Below, piece by piece: positions 21,770 through 34,276 of a DNA stretch of 64,000 nt (position 1 is its first letter; every line of letters begins with the position of its first letter). Source of the stretch: Molossus alvarezi (lineage: Eukaryota; Chordata; Mammalia; Chiroptera; Molossidae). A program made the translations under genes and the position numbers. The notes under the pieces were generated by a model, which was not told the DNA's origin, made no database searches, and worked only from the letters and a program-made list of their open reading frames with translations. The stretch spans positions 56,443,001-56,507,000 of the forward strand of contig CM073887.1 in NCBI GenBank assembly GCA_037176705.1, in the 5' to 3' direction.

Positions 21770-22465
21770 AGAACAGGCAAGAGGGTCAGGCCACAAAGTA
21801 TGGACACAAAGTATGTTGGTATTACCAGGAAGGGGACCTGACCCTGAGTGCATCTGCCTAGGGCCTACAGGTAGTGTGTGAGTTCTTGACTTCCCACAGG
21901 GAACGTTTATTAAAGCTGGGGACAGTTAAACAAGAAAGGGCTTAGCACAGAAGAAACAATGGGAGAGCCTAGGGTGGGTTGCCTTAGCTCTGGGAAGTCA
22001 GAGAAGAAAGGGTCTTGGGGCCAGGTTCAGGGGATTGGCCTGGGACTAATTGCTGCTGCCTATTGCTCTCCTGGTTGCAAGCCTCCTGGGGTCCTTTAGA
22101 ATTTAGGAGATGCCTGCCTGTGAGGGGGAAAAAGGGGAGGCAAAGGTTTGTTGAGGGCATGCTGGGTCCTTTGTCTTGAGGCTTTATCTCTCTCTTGCAG
22201 GTGGGAATTTTAGGGGAGGTCTCAGGTGAAAGTTTCAGAAGAATATTTATCAATTTTCTAGGTGTGCTCCTTCAGGATTGTGGTTCCCACTGATTGGTCA
22301 GTGCCAGGGCTGGGGGTTGTTAGTCATTGTAGCTGGTCCTGGTGTCACCCACCTGGTTTTGCTGCTTTTCTGGACCTGGAACTGAAATACAACTGAGACA
22401 TAGATGTTATCTCTAGGGAGGTGGCCTTCTGTATCTGCTGTAAATTGCTCTGCCAGTTTGTACAG
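21770..22465 (-). mobile_element. solo LTR, inverted relative of the one at 3441
   Basis: Minus-strand copy of the same LTR family: AGAGATAACATCTA at about 22415-22402, CAGTTGTATTTCAG near 22390, CACCTGCAAGAGAG near 22200, CCAGCTTTAATAAACGTT near 21920. A solo element without ERV genes. It lies just upstream of the CpG island in the minus-strand sense. Confidence 0.7.
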
Positions 22466-22705
22466 CTATCTGTCTGAGTTTCCCTATTCCACTTGTCCTG
22501 GCTTACTGGCCCGTCTTATTAGATCAAGGGGTCAAGGGCTTGGAGTGAAGCTGTGAGGTCACTCGTGGAACTGTGACCTTTAGAAACACTGAAAAGTGAG
22601 GCACCATGTTTAATAGAGTCTGGCTCCATTTTAGTCTTTGATGCTTGCAAGCATTGAACCTTATACCCATATGTTCCCCAACCCCACACCTTTGGTCCTT
22701 AGTAG
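22466..22705. other. no recognised feature
   Basis: Spacer between the LTR and the tandem repeat block. Confidence 0.35.
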
Positions 22706-23690
22706 TGTCAATGTAAGAAAAGTCCAAATCTGTACAAATTAAAAAAAAAAATTTTTTTGGTACGTGCCCCTAGCGGGAACCAAACCTGGGACTCTCTGGT
22801 CCGCAGGCCAATGCTCCAGCTGCTGAGCCAAACCAGCCAGGGCCAAGTCTGTAAGATTTGTATGAGTTTGTTTGAGTTAAACTGATGAGAAGTGCTGGGA
22901 AGCAAAATCTCAAAGGACTGAGAAAATGCTTCTGAAAATGGCCACTTTTACCACTTATTTTACACATCAGAATCAAAGGGAAACGCCTTAGGGGTTACAT
23001 AAAATCCATTGGTGATAGATTAGGGAGGCAAGAGAAAGCAAAGCAAGGACCTCTCTGGGATTGGATAAAAAAATAAAATAAACGCATACTTCTTTTACAT
23101 AGGTGGGTATAGGATAGTTAAGCGTTAATAATTAACATGATAATAATAATGAGGGGATTTGTGGTCTTTGCTCTGGCTCAGGGGTTGTGCTTTGAGGTGT
23201 CCTGAAAAAAATAAAATATTTTGGTATTCCAAAGTTACTGTTATCAGGTGTCAATGTAAGAAATATTCAAACCTGTAAAGAATTTTTGCCAATTTATTTG
23301 AGCCAAAACTGTCGACAATTGTTGAGAAGTAAAATATCAACACATTGAGATAATGCTCTGAAAAATGTCAGTTTTGCACTTTATTTTATGCATTACAATC
23401 CAAAGAGAATATGCAAGTGAGTTACATGAAATCTACTGGTGATAGATTAGGGAGGTGGGAGAAAGCAAAGTGGGGAAACCTCTGGGATTGGATGAAAAGT
23501 AAAATGACAGACACATATATCTTTTATCTAGGTGGGTACAGGCTAGTTAACAGTCAACAGTTCACTTAACAATAACAATTAGAGGATTTATAATCTCCAC
23601 CCTGGTACACTGGTTGTGCCCAGAGGGGTCTGGAAAAAGGGAATGTCAAAATACCTTGACATTCTAAAGGAATGTTATCTTGACGCAAAA
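22706..23690. repeat. two diverged tandem direct copies of an unclassified ~450-bp unit
   Basis: Unit 1 (22706 to about 23240, enlarged by a SINE) and unit 2 (23248-23690) align through their length. Both open GTGTCAATGTAAGAAA and share GGTGATAGATTAGGGAGG (about 23011 and 23442), CTCTGGGATTGGAT (about 23054 and 23482) and TAGGTGGGTA (about 23100 and 23529). The TG start and polymorphic spacing suggest LTRs, but I cannot assign a family and see no internal retroviral region. Confidence 0.7.
22741..22843 (-). mobile_element. short VES SINE (head only)
   Basis: About 100 bp. The minus strand begins at 22843 with GGCCCTGGCTGGTTTGGCTC and includes box B-like CAGGTTTGGTTCCCGC. It lacks the CT-rich body but has an A tail. 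It interrupts tandem unit 1. Flanks resemble a duplication (CCAAATCTGTA / CCAAGTCTGTA). Confidence 0.8.
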
Positions 23691-24075
23691 GACAATAGAT
23701 AGGCTGAGTTAAAGTAAATTTTTATTTTTGTCAGGGAAGATTCTGGCCTCGGACATGACTACCTGCCATATACTGCTTTTAGTTTTAAAAGTTTTAATTT
23801 CAGAACCATCCTTTGTGGTTACATTAGGCCTCTGAGTTTTCAAGGCTGCCACGTAGGCCTTCTATGAGCTTGTCAGGTTATCATGTGGCCCCTTGTCATC
23901 CACACAGGTATGTTATCTTAGATGCGTAAAAGGCAACAGGCAGGCTCAGTTAAGGTAAAGTTTGACTTTTGTTAGAGAAAAACACCAGCCTAGGACATTA
24001 CTACCTGCCATGAACTGCTTTTAGTTAAAGTTTTCATTTTAGACCAGGTTTAGTATGTGGCCCCTTTTCACCCAC
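23684..24075. repeat. second tandem pair: ATGTTATCTT units
   Basis: Two direct copies begin ATGTTATCTT at about 23684 and 23912 and share ACTACCTGCCAT (23759 and 24000), ACTGCTTTTAGTT (23776 and 24016) and TGTGGCCCCTT (23885 and 24056). The first contains about 60 bp extra. They adjoin the larger tandem pair and may be part of the same element. Confidence 0.6.
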
Positions 24076-24677
24076 AATAGAAAAAATCCCAGGGCACTTG
24101 GCTCTGGTGGGAATTTGAAAACCTCCTCTACCCCAGCACCAGCCCAGGCACAAAGACTTCTCAGCCTAATCACAGAGTATCAGATGTGTTCATTAAATTC
24201 TCAGGTGTACATTTTACACTGAAAGTGAAACCAGAATCATGGTTGACTGCCTGCTGCCACAAAAGCCAAACTGGTGAGACAGGTACTGGTGTAAAAGGAA
24301 AGGGGTTTATTCAAATACCGGTAACCTGAGAAAATGACTCATGTCCCAAAGCCCATCTTAATAACTCAGGGTAGGCAAAGGACTTTTACAGGGGGATTGT
24401 GGGAAGAGGGGAACTAAGGAATTCTGGTTACTTTCAATTTTATATTCCAGCTGTTGGGTGGTTTCAGTGTTCTCCTTCATGTGTGTCAATATCTGGCATT
24501 TGTTGTTGTTTTTCTCTCAGCATGTTTTATTGCTGAAGCCTGGGGACAAGATGTTGCAGGCCTGACCAGCAGTCAGCATATGCTACACTCCAGTAGTCAA
24601 GGCTGGTGAAAAGGGAACAGGAACTGCTGCTACCTGTAGCCTGATTAAATATGAAACTATTAATATTTTAGACTATA
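24076..24677. other. unclassified, possible LTR remnant
   Basis: Minus strand contains TTGAATAAACCCCTTTCC near 24315-24298, an LTR-like polyadenylation context, but no partner or boundary is clear. No gene seen. Confidence 0.3.
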
Positions 24678-25223
<546 letters not shown>

Positions 25224-25603
25224 CTGTAAAAAAATGAGAAGCACATTATTAATGACTTCTTCATGAATGATATTATGTTCATGATATTTATTATGATTTA
25301 TAGGTAAAGTATAGGTATTCTGTTTTTTCTGAAAATAAATATACTCAATACTCTCCACGAAAACTTCACCCTTACAATGATCAAACTGTAATATTCAAAC
25401 ATAAGGTTTACTAATACTGTTTTTAAGTGAACTATTTTGCAAATGCTGAACATGTATGTTACATTTAATAAGGTGTATTTAAAATTTTTTCTGAGAAATA
25501 CATTTGAAGCAGGGTTTATGTGTTTTGTTTGCTATTTTTAAAATTTCATAATACACTAGAATTGTCACATAAGACACTGCTTTCTTTTGTGAATGTGACT
25601 CAC

Positions 25604-25663
25604 CTTAATTTTCTCCTCCAGTTTTTGTACTGACTTTTAGTGTCATGGTCTTCCTACCTTGTA
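25604..25663 (-). pseudogene. duplicated KRAB-ZNF exon 3
   Basis: Homologous to 9901-9961. Donor GTGAGTCAC is retained and the acceptor region TTTTAG is retained. The coding part has diverged, including changes in the KRWEEHD stretch. Confidence 0.75.
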
Positions 25664-25854
25664 CCTAAAATGCAGACCCAGAAAAATATTTTCAAATAAT
25701 TAAAATAATTTTTAAAAAGTATTAAATTCTAGATCCATGCCTCGATTATTTACCACCATCCTCTCTTTCCACATTACAGATCTTGGAACAACATTAATGA
25801 GCAAGAAGCACTTGTTTTCTAATTGTCAAATGAAGGAATGCCATCATCTTTACC

Positions 25855-25975
25855 TGAGGCTAGGTTCCTAAAGTTCCCACATCACATCTCTGTAGAGTTT
25901 CTTTTATGGAGAATCCAATAAAGCCCACTCCTCCAGACTGAAGTTCACAGCCACATCCTCAAAGGCCACTGAGTC
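25855..25975 (-). pseudogene. duplicated KRAB A-box exon
   Basis: Homologous to 10161-10287. The start GACTCAGTGGCCTTTGAGGA is conserved. Small deletions towards the donor shorten it and shift the frame. There is no CpG island upstream; an L1 begins at 26815. Confidence 0.8.
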
Positions 25976-26812
25976 CTAAAACATCCCAATATATGTAGAG
26001 TAGGATGTGTGAGACTAACAGCACTGGACACCCAGACTCCATTTATAGGAAGGTTACGTATTATTCTTTCGTCTCCAAACATCTCGTCTGCAACATGATC
26101 ACCAGAAACTTATTTTCTGTCCACACCACCTGAACATCTGGAAATTACTTACACATTCTTACTGTGATTAAAATACATTTTATTTCTCTGTAACATCAAG
26201 CTCTTGATCATGTTGGGAAATAACAGGAATGCCACACAGATGAGATATATATTTCATTTTAAGACCACTGATTCCTTGCAAAAATCATTCTTTCATCTGT
26301 TTCATTATTATCCACTATTTTCAGCACTCCATGAAGTAGAGGATTAAATCTGCATGAAGTTTTAATCACTAAAACATAGTGAAGAACTGGAAACTTTTTC
26401 TTCTCATTCCATCACCAAACATGAGAGTCCAAGAGGCCTATGAAAATCACTTTCAACAAAGCCAGCTGACACGACATCTGAAAGTTTTCCAGGCCTTTAC
26501 TATCAACCAGGTGCAGCTGGCCCAGTGTAAACATGCTTATGGAGGGGAATTGCCTGTAATTTGTGTAGTATTTATCACAGACTTGGTTATTCCTTTCTCT
26601 CTGTCCAATTTAATGGGGCTGGAGAGTTATTTGGAAATTAGAGCTCAGACACAAGGAAGAAGGCATGACAAGTTACTCCACAAATTCCTGTATGCATGTG
26701 CTCAGGTCTGCTTCCTGCCAAATTTTAGAACATGTAGTGAGAGAATAGGCCAAGCTAGTTCTTTGCAGTCAACCATAACAGGGTACCCTGGGCCTTACTG
26801 CCCTTGAGATTC
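25976..26812. other. duplicated upstream intron of the KRAB-ZNF copy
   Basis: Colinear with 10288-11100. The homology is cut by the L1 that begins at about 26815. A 142-codon plus-strand frame here is not open in the sister copy, so I do not treat it as a gene. Confidence 0.7.
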
Positions 26813-27074
26813 AATGGAGTTTATTTTTTATTTTCTTTTTTTTTTTGTTACAGATATTTTACCTTTTTACCCCATTGGCACCCCCACCCTACGCCCCCTC
26901 CACCCTTTCCCCGGCTTAGTTGTCCATGTCCATTGGTCATGCATACATGCATATAAGTTCTGTGGTTTATCTCTTCCCACCCCCCCACCCCTCATCCCCT
27001 CTTCTGAGGGATGTCAGTCTGTGCCCTACTTCCATGTGTCTGGGTCTACTGTATTCCTCAGACTGTTATGTTCA

Positions 27075-30000
27075 TTATATTCCGTATATAAGTGAGATCA
27101 TGTGGTATTTGTCTTTTTCTGCTTGGCTTCTTTCACTTAGGATAATACTTTCCAGGTCCCTCCATGTCGTCTCAAAGGATAAGAGATCTTTCTTTCTTAC
27201 CGCTGCATAGTACTCCATTGTGTATATGTACCACAGCTTTTTTATCCATTCGTCTACTGGTGGACACTTGGGCTGTTTCCAGATCTTAGCTATTGTAAAT
27301 AGTGCTGCTATGAACATGGGGGTACATATATTCTTCCTGATTGGGGTTTCAGGCTTCTTAGGGTATATTCCCAGCAGTGGGATCACTGGGTCAAATGGAA
27401 GTTCAATTTTTAATTTCTTGAGGTAGCACCATATTGTTTTCCATAGCGGCTGCACCAGTCTGCATTCCCACCAGCAGTGTATTAGAGTCCCCTTTTCTCC
27501 ACACCCTCGCCAACACTTGTTGTTTGATGATTTGTTGATGGCGGCCATTCTGACAGGTGTGAGGTGATACCTCATTGTTGTTTTAATTTGCATCTCTATG
27601 ATGATTAGTGATGTTGAGCATTTCTTCATATGTCTCTTGGCCATTTGTATGTCCTGTTTGGAGAGGTGTCTATTCAGCTCCTCTGCCCATTTTTTAATTG
27701 GGTTCTTTGTTTTCCTTTTGTGGAGTTGTATGAGCACTCTATATATACTGGAAATTAACCCCTTATCTGATACATCATTGGCAATGATGTTCTCCCATAC
27801 AGTGGGTTGCCTTTCCATTTTGATGATTGTTTCTTTTGCTGTGCAGAAGCTTTTGAGTTTGATGTAGTCCCATGTGTTCATTTTCTCCTTTATTTCTGTT
27901 GCCTTAGGTGATGTATCAGTGAAAATTCTGCTCCGTATGATGTCCGAAATTTTGTTGCCTACATTTTCTTCTAGAATTTTTATGGATTCACGGGTCACAT
28001 TTAAGTCTTTTATCCATTTTGAGTTTATTTTTGTGTATGGTGTAAGTTGATGGTCTAGTTTCATTTTTTTGCATGTAGCTGTCCAATTTTCCCAACACCA
28101 TTTATTAAAGAGGCTATCTTTACTCCACTGTATGCTCTTGCCACCTTTGTCAAATATTAATTGAGCGTATTGCCTTGGGTCCATTTCTGGGTTTTCAGTT
28201 CTGTTCCACTGGTCTATATGCCTGTTCTTGTGCCAGTACCAGGCTGTTTTGGTTACAGTCGCTTTGTAGTATAACCTGATATCTGGTATTGTGATCCCAC
28301 CTACTTTGTTCTTCTTTTTCAAGATTGCTGTGGCTATTCGGGGTCTTTTTTGGTTCCATATGAACTTTTGAAGTATTTGTTCTAGTTCTATGAAATATGT
28401 CATTGGTACTTTGATGGGGATTGCATTGACTCTATAGATTGCTTTGGGTAGTATGGACATTTTAATTATGTTAATTCTTCCAATCCATGAACAGGGTATG
28501 TGCTTCCACTTTTTTATATCTTCCTCTATTTCTTTTTTCAATGACCTGTAGTTTTCTGCAAATAGGTCCTTTACTTCTTTGGTTAAGTTTATTCCTAGGT
28601 ATCGTAATTTTTTTGGAGCGATGGTAAATGGGATTGTTTTTTCAGTTTCTCTTTCTGTGAGTTCATCATTGATGTACAAGAATGCCGTCGATTTCTTGAC
28701 GTTAATTTTGTATCCTGCTACTTTGCCAAATTCATTTATTAAGTCTAATAGATTTTTGATGGAGTCTTTAGGGTTTTCTATGTACAATATCATGTCATCT
28801 GCAAATAATGACAGTTTCACTTCCTCCTTTCCAATTTGGATCCCTTTTATTTTTTCTTCATGTCTGATTGCTGTGGCTAAGATTTCCAGTACAATGTTAA
28901 ATAAGAGTGGCGAAAGTGGACATCCCTGTCTTGTTCCTGTTCTTAATGAAAATGTTTTTAGTTTCTGTCCATTGAGTATGATGTTGGCTGTAGGTCTTTC
29001 ATATATGGCCTTTATTATGTCGAGATATGATCCCTCTATTCCTACATTGCTGAGCGTTTTTATCAGAAATGGATGCTGGATTTTGTCGAATGCTTTTTCA
29101 GCATCTATTGATATGATCATGTGGTTTTTATTCTTCATTTTGTTTATGTGGTGTATCACATTTATTGATTTGCGAATATTGTACCAGCCTTGCATCCTTG
29201 GAATGAATCCCACTTGGTCATGGTGAATAATTTTTTTGATGTATTTCTGGATCCAATTTGCTAATATTTTGTTCAGGATTTTGGCGTCTATGTTCATCAG
29301 GGATATTGGCCTGTAGTTTTCTTTCTTCGTAGTGTCTTTTTCTGGTTTTGGAATTAGAATTATGCTTGCCTCATAGAACGTGTTTGGAAGTCTTCCTTCT
29401 TCTTGAATTTTTTGAAATAGTTTGAGGAGAATGGGTGTTAGTTCTTTTTGGAATGTTCGGTAAAACTCCCCCGTGAAACCATCTGGGCCTGGGCTTTTGT
29501 TTGCTGGAAGAGTCTTGATTACCTCTTCAATTTCCTTAGTTGTTATTGGTCTGTTCAAGTTTTCTATCTCTTCCGGGAATAGTTTTGGGAGACTGTGTGT
29601 TTCTAGAAATTTGTCCATTTCGCTTAGATTGTCGAATTTGTTGCCATATAGTTGTTCGTAGTAGTTGTTAACGATCTTTTGTATTTCCGTGGTGTTGGTT
29701 GTTACTTCTCCTCTTTCATTTCTAATTTTGTGTATTTGGGTTCTCTCTCTTTGTTTCTTGGTGAGTCTAGCTAAGGGTCCATCAATCTTGTTTATCTTTT
29801 CGAAAAACCAGCTCTTTGTTTCATTGATCCTTTGAATTGTTTTTTTGGTCTCTATGTCATTTATTTCTGCTCTGATCTTTACTATTTCCTTCCTTCTACT
29901 TGCTCTGGGGTTTTCTTTTTGTTTGCTTTCTAATTCCTTAAGTTGTGAGGTTAGACAGTCAATTAGAAATTTTTCTTGTTTTTTGAGGTAGGCCTGTAGT

Positions 30001-30899
30001 GCTATGAACTTCCCTCTCAGAACTGCTTTCGCTGCATCCCATAGATTTTGTGTTGTTGTGTGTTCATTTTCATTGGTTTCCAGGAAGTTTTTAATTTCTT
30101 CCTTGATCTCCTTGGTGACCCATTCATTGTTTAATAACATGCTATTTAGCCTCCATGTGTTGAAATGTCTTTGCATGTTCTTGTTGCAATTGATTTCTAG
30201 TTTCATGCCATTGTGATCTGAGAAGATGCTTGATATGATTTCAATCTTCTTGAACTTGTAGAGATTTAGTTTGTGTCCTATCATGTGGTCTATCTTTGAG
30301 AATGTCCCATGTGCACTTGAGAAGAATGTGTATTCTGTAGTTTTGGGGTGTAATTCTCTGTAGGTATCTATTAAATCCATTTGGTCTAGTGCTTCATTTA
30401 GAGTCTCTGTTTCCTTGCTAATTTTTTGCCTAGAGGATCTATCTAGTGCTGTCAACGGGGTGTTGAAGTCCCCTGCTATGATTGTATTGTTGTCGATTTC
30501 TCCTTGGAAGTCCTCCAGAAGATTTTTAATATATTTTGGTGCTCCTATATTGGGTGCATATATGTTTATCAAGGTTATATCTTCCTGTTGGATAGATCCT
30601 TTCAATATTATGTAGTGGCCGTCTTTGTCTCTAGTTATGGTGTTCATTTTGAAATCTATTTTATCAGATATGAGAATTGCTACCCCAGCTTTTTTTTGCT
30701 TTCCATTTGCTTGGAAAATTTTTTTCCATCCCTTCACTTTCAACCTATGTGAGTCTTTTGTTGAGAGGTGGGTCTCTTGTAAACAACATATAGATGAGTC
30801 ATGCTTTCTTATCCAATCAGCTACTCTGTGTCTCTTTATGGGAGCATTCAATCCATTTACGTTTAAGGTGATTATTGATATGTACTTATTTATTGCCAT
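27075..30899 (-). CDS. L1 ORF2p: endonuclease / reverse transcriptase, uninterrupted
   Basis: 1274 codons; human ORF2p has 1275. It starts [16 protein letters not shown]. The N-terminal APE-type endonuclease (about 1-240) shows N13, E42 in [15 protein letters not shown] near 143 and SDHNGM near 230. The reverse transcriptase (about 440-780) shows [26 protein letters not shown] and the catalytic [10 protein letters not shown]. The C-terminal segment has [18 protein letters not shown]. All catalytic motifs I can recognise are present. ORF2p nicks DNA and primes reverse transcription on the target (target-primed reverse transcription), and it also mobilises SINEs. Translation normally depends on upstream ORF1, which is damaged here. 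Confidence 0.95.
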   Translation of the reverse strand: MAINKYISIITLNVNGLNAPIKRHRVADWIRKHDSSICCLQETHLSTKDSHRLKVKGWKKIFQANGKQKKAGVAILISDKIDFKMNTITRDKDGHYIILKGSIQQEDITLINIYAPNIGAPKYIKNLLEDFQGEIDNNTIIAGDFNTPLTALDRSSRQKISKETETLNEALDQMDLIDTYRELHPKTTEYTFFSSAHGTFSKIDHMIGHKLNLYKFKKIEIISSIFSDHNGMKLEINCNKNMQRHFNTWRLNSMLLNNEWVTKEIKEEIKNFLETNENEHTTTQNLWDAAKAVLRGKFIALQAYLKKQEKFLIDCLTSQLKELESKQKENPRASRRKEIVKIRAEINDIETKKTIQRINETKSWFFEKINKIDGPLARLTKKQRERTQIHKIRNERGEVTTNTTEIQKIVNNYYEQLYGNKFDNLSEMDKFLETHSLPKLFPEEIENLNRPITTKEIEEVIKTLPANKSPGPDGFTGEFYRTFQKELTPILLKLFQKIQEEGRLPNTFYEASIILIPKPEKDTTKKENYRPISLMNIDAKILNKILANWIQKYIKKIIHHDQVGFIPRMQGWYNIRKSINVIHHINKMKNKNHMIISIDAEKAFDKIQHPFLIKTLSNVGIEGSYLDIIKAIYERPTANIILNGQKLKTFSLRTGTRQGCPLSPLLFNIVLEILATAIRHEEKIKGIQIGKEEVKLSLFADDMILYIENPKDSIKNLLDLINEFGKVAGYKINVKKSTAFLYINDELTERETEKTIPFTIAPKKLRYLGINLTKEVKDLFAENYRSLKKEIEEDIKKWKHIPCSWIGRINIIKMSILPKAIYRVNAIPIKVPMTYFIELEQILQKFIWNQKRPRIATAILKKKNKVGGITIPDIRLYYKATVTKTAWYWHKNRHIDQWNRTENPEMDPRQYAQLIFDKGGKSIQWSKDSLFNKWCWENWTATCKKMKLDHQLTPYTKINSKWIKDLNVTRESIKILEENVGNKISDIIRSRIFTDTSPKATEIKEKMNTWDYIKLKSFCTAKETIIKMERQPTVWENIIANDVSDKGLISSIYRVLIQLHKRKTKNPIKKWAEELNRHLSKQDIQMAKRHMKKCSTSLIIIEMQIKTTMRYHLTPVRMAAINKSSNNKCWRGCGEKGTLIHCWWECRLVQPLWKTIWCYLKKLKIELPFDPVIPLLGIYPKKPETPIRKNICTPMFIAALFTIAKIWKQPKCPPVDEWIKKLWYIYTMEYYAAVRKKDLLSFETTWRDLESIILSERSQAEKDKYHMISLIYGI

Positions 30900-30979
30900 T
30901 TTTGTTTAGTGTGGTTCTATTTTTCTTCCCACTTCTCCTGCTAATTACAGCAGTCCTTTTAACAGTTCTTGCAGTACTA

Positions 30980-31854
30980 GTTTGGTGCTAATGTATTCCT
31001 TTAGCTTTTTTTTTTTTTTTTTTGTCTGGGAAGCTCTTTATTTGACCTTCTATTTTGAATGATAGCCTTGCTGGGTAGAGTAGTATTGGATTCTGATTGT
31101 TGTTTTCCATGACTTTGATTACCTCATACCATTCCCTCTGGCCTGTAGTGTTTCTTGTGAGCAGTCAGCTGAGAGCCTTATGGGGTTTCCTTTGTAGGTA
31201 ACCTATTGCATCTCTCTTGCTGCTTTTAGGATTCTTTCTTTGTCTTGAATTTTTGTCACTTTGATTACTATGTGTCTTGGTTTGGGGTTGTTTGGGGTTT
31301 TGTTTCTTGGGGCTCTCTTTACTTCTTGAACTTGAATGTCTTGTTCCTTCACCAAATTAGTGAAATTTGTTGTCACTATTTCTTCAAATATATTCTCTAA
31401 CCCTTGCTCATTTTCTTCTTCTTTGGGGATTCCTATGATGCGAATGTATTACGTTTCCAGTTGTCCCACAGTTCTCTTAAGGTGTTTTCCTGGTTTTAAA
31501 TTATTTGTTCGTTTTGGTTTTCTGATTGGTTGATTTTTTCTACCCTATCTATAGTTCTCTGATCTGGTCCTCAGCTTCCTCTAGTCTGCTATTTAGAGTT
31601 TCCAATGTGTTTTTTATTTCTGATATGTCATTCTTCATTTATTCATGGTGGCTTTTAATACCCAACTGGTTGATTGTCAACATTTCTATGTCTTTACTCA
31701 TGGTGCTCATGTCCTTACACGTGTTATTGAGCTTCCTCAAGATCATGGCTCTGAATTCTAGTTCTGTTAACTTGCTTAACTGCACCTCATTTATCTCATC
31801 TTTGGTAGAGGGCTCTTCTTCTTTCATTTGGCTTTTGTTTCTGTCTTTCACAAT
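30980..31854 (-). pseudogene. L1 ORF1 of the full-length element, inactivated
   Basis: Related copies begin ORF1 as ATGGTGAAACAC. Here the start reads ATT (31854-31852). Downstream SQMKEEEPSTKDEINEVQLS is followed by a TAA after KSHHE near 31640, and there are small deletions near 31548 and 31446. ORF1p, required in cis for efficient L1 movement, is therefore not made from this copy. Confidence 0.85.
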
Positions 31855-31869
31855 TTTGTCTATTCCAGT

Positions 31870-32950
31870 GGACTTTGGAGTCTGCCAAATTTTCCCGGTG
31901 GGTGTTGGTGTTCTGCTGTTTGTGGTTCCCTCTCCTGGGTTTAGGTGAGGCACGGAGGACCCACTTTAAACACCACTGTCAAGTCTTAACTTTCCTGGTT
32001 AGAGTTGCTAGTCCAGGGAATGGTAGTTATCCTCTAGCTTTTTTATTACCTGGAGGCTATTAGTAGAGGTTACCTGAAGAACTTTGGTTTCTGAGTTGCC
32101 TGAAAAACTCCCTCAGGTGCTCAGTGTAAGAGGATTTCCTGAGTGTGGGGCAGATGCTGGTTGTTAGTGGGCTTCAATTAGCATTTCAATGGCCACTTGT
32201 GGGGTTAAATCTCCGAGGGAGGGGCCGCTGCCTCTCCCCAGGGCCCTGGGAAAGAGTAAGATGACCACAGTCCTGCGTGGCTGCACTCAGCAAAAGCTCT
32301 GAGCACTCTCAAATCCTGAGTGTCCCCACACAGTTTTAGTCCAGTCTGCCATTCCTCTGCCAGAGCCCAAGGTGAGTGGCTGCTGCCAATTTAGCCTTTG
32401 TCTGGGTTCTGCACCGTGGAGCAACCTTTGACTTTAACTTGAGGGTGCTACTCCCAGCTAAGGGGGACCGAGGCTGTGGCACCTCCCAGCTGAGGGCGTA
32501 GCACCCAGCCAAGGTCGCAGGACCCAGCCGAGGGTGCAGCTTCCAGCTGAGGCTGCTGTTTACAGTCGAGGGCATAGCACCCAGCCAGGGTCGTAAGACC
32601 AAGCCGAGGGCGTAGCACCCCGCCAAGTCAGCCACAGGTCCCAGCTGAGGCCCCTGCTGGTCCCAGCCGAGGCCACAGGACCCAGCTGAGGGCGCAGCTT
32701 CCAGCCGAGTCTGCTGGTCCCCGCTGAGGCCGCCGCAGGTTCCAGCACAGGCCGCTGTGGACCTTGGGCTCCTGGCCCCCTCACACGTCCTCGCAAGCCT
32801 ACCAGGATTGAGTCAGTGTCCCTGATTATGTGGTCCTCCAAGCTGCCTTTCGGTTGCCCCTTCCTGACGATTTGTCTTTATTTTTGTTGTAATTCCAGTT
32901 TGGTCCTGGAAGATGATCTCTGCAGCTTCCATTTACTCTGATGCCATTTT
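31870..32950 (-). promoter_or_regulatory. L1 5' UTR with internal ~20-40 bp repeated motifs
   Basis: GC-rich internal promoter region. Between 32460 and 32760 the plus strand repeats variants of CCCAGC(C/T)GAGG about ten times. This local array is missing from the 5' UTRs at 2305-3105 and 60515-61310. Confidence 0.7.
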
Positions 32951-33210
32951 TTTCCTCTGGTTTTGGTTTTTTATTACTACTTCTATTTTATTCATTGTTA
33001 TCTGTTTATTAATGTTTTCTGATTCTTTCTGGTTGGACTTTGGAAGATTGTATGTTTCTAGGAATTTGTTCATTTTCCCCAGATTGTCTAATTTCTTGGT
33101 ATATAGTTGTTCATATTATTTTCTTATAATCCTCTGTATTTCTGTGAAGTCAATTGTTACTTTTCCTCTTTTATTTCTGATTTTATTTATTGGGGTCTTG
33201 TTACTTTTTT
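32951..33210 (-). mobile_element. older L1 ORF2 fragment (start of reverse transcriptase)
   Basis: Aligns with about 29540-29750 of the full-length copy but more diverged. It is probably the left remainder of the same old L1 that resumes at 40737, split by the element at 33215-40736. Confidence 0.65.
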
Positions 33211-34019
33211 CCTTCAATTTTTATTGATTTATTTTTGTTACAGATATTTCTCCTTTTCCCCCCTAGACACCCTTCTCCCCATTGCACCCCCCCCACCAGC
33301 ATTGTTGTCTATGTCCATTGGTTATGCATACATGCATATTAGCTCTTTGGTTTCTCTCATTCATGCTCCTTGCTCCGCTCCTCTGAGGTCTGTCAGTCTG
33401 AACCATACTTTTTTCTATGTCTCTGGGTCTATTTTGTTCATCAGCTTATTTTGTTCATTACATTCCACAAATAACTGAGGTAATGGGGTATTTTTCTTTC
33501 TCTGATTGGCTGATTTTGCTTAGCATAATGCTCTCCAGGTCTCACCATGTCATCTCAAAGGATAAGAGGTCTTTCTTTCTTAGAGCTGCATAGAATTCCA
33601 TTGTGTATATGTACCACATTTTTTTTATCCACTCATCTACTGATGGACACTTGAGCTATTGCCAGATCTTAGCAATTATAGATAGTGCTGCTCTGAGCAA
33701 TGGTTAAATAAATTCTTTCTGATTGGTGTTTCAGGATTCCTAGGATATATTCCTAGAAGTGGGATCACTGGGTCAAATGGCAGTACAATTTTTAACTTTT
33801 TGAGGAAACACCACATTGTTTTCCACTGTGGGTGCACCATTCTGCATTCCCACCAGCAGTGTAGTAGAGTCCCCTTTTCTCCACACCCTCGCCAACACTT
33901 GTTATTTGACGACTGGTTGATGGCAGCCATTCTGGCAGGTGTGATGTGGTACCTCATAGTTGTTTGAATTTGCCTCTCTCTGATGATTAGTGACATTGAG
34001 CACTTTTTCATAGGTCTCT

Positions 34020-34276
34020 CTCTTTTTTTTTTTTTTTTATCTTCACCGAGGATATTTTTCCATTTTTTGCACAGATAGAATGGGAGGGAGAGAGAAGAAG
34101 GGAGAGAGAGTGAGAAACATCGACGTGAAGGGACACATCGAGTGGCTGCCACACGCACGACCAACCAGGGCCGGGGACAAACTGCAACCGAAGTACGTGC
34201 CCTTAGTGGGAACCGAACCCGGGTCTCTCCGGACCGCAGGCTGACGCTCTAACCGCTGAGCCAAACTGGCCAGGGC
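34020..34276 (-). mobile_element. VES SINE with target-site duplications, inside L1
   Basis: Head on minus strand at 34276 (GCCCTGGCCAGTTTGGCTCA), tail as a T run at 34022-34038. Flanked by TTCATAGGTCTCT at 34007-34019 and 34277-34289. Close to the consensus-like copy at 18368, so young. Confidence 0.95.

Larger units (their letters stand above)
26815..32950 (-). mobile_element. full-length L1 with intact ORF2, broken ORF1
   Basis: Minus strand: 5' UTR (32950 to about 31870), ORF1 (about 31860-30980), ORF2 (30899-27075), 3' UTR and a T-rich tail at 26823-26848. The 5' end matches those at 3105 and 60510. The 3' UTR has the G-rich GGGGTGGGAAGAGATAAACC-type tract shared with other young copies. 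Full length at about 6.1 kb with very little decay in ORF2, so a recent insertion. I could not find a convincing target-site duplication. Confidence 0.95.

Noticed and set aside
26379..26807. 142-codon plus-strand frame in the duplicated intron
   Set aside because: The sister sequence at 10670-11100 does not keep the frame, and there is no recognisable domain.
28579..29226. 215-codon plus-strand frame
   Set aside because: Shadow of the L1 ORF2 reverse-transcriptase region on the other strand.
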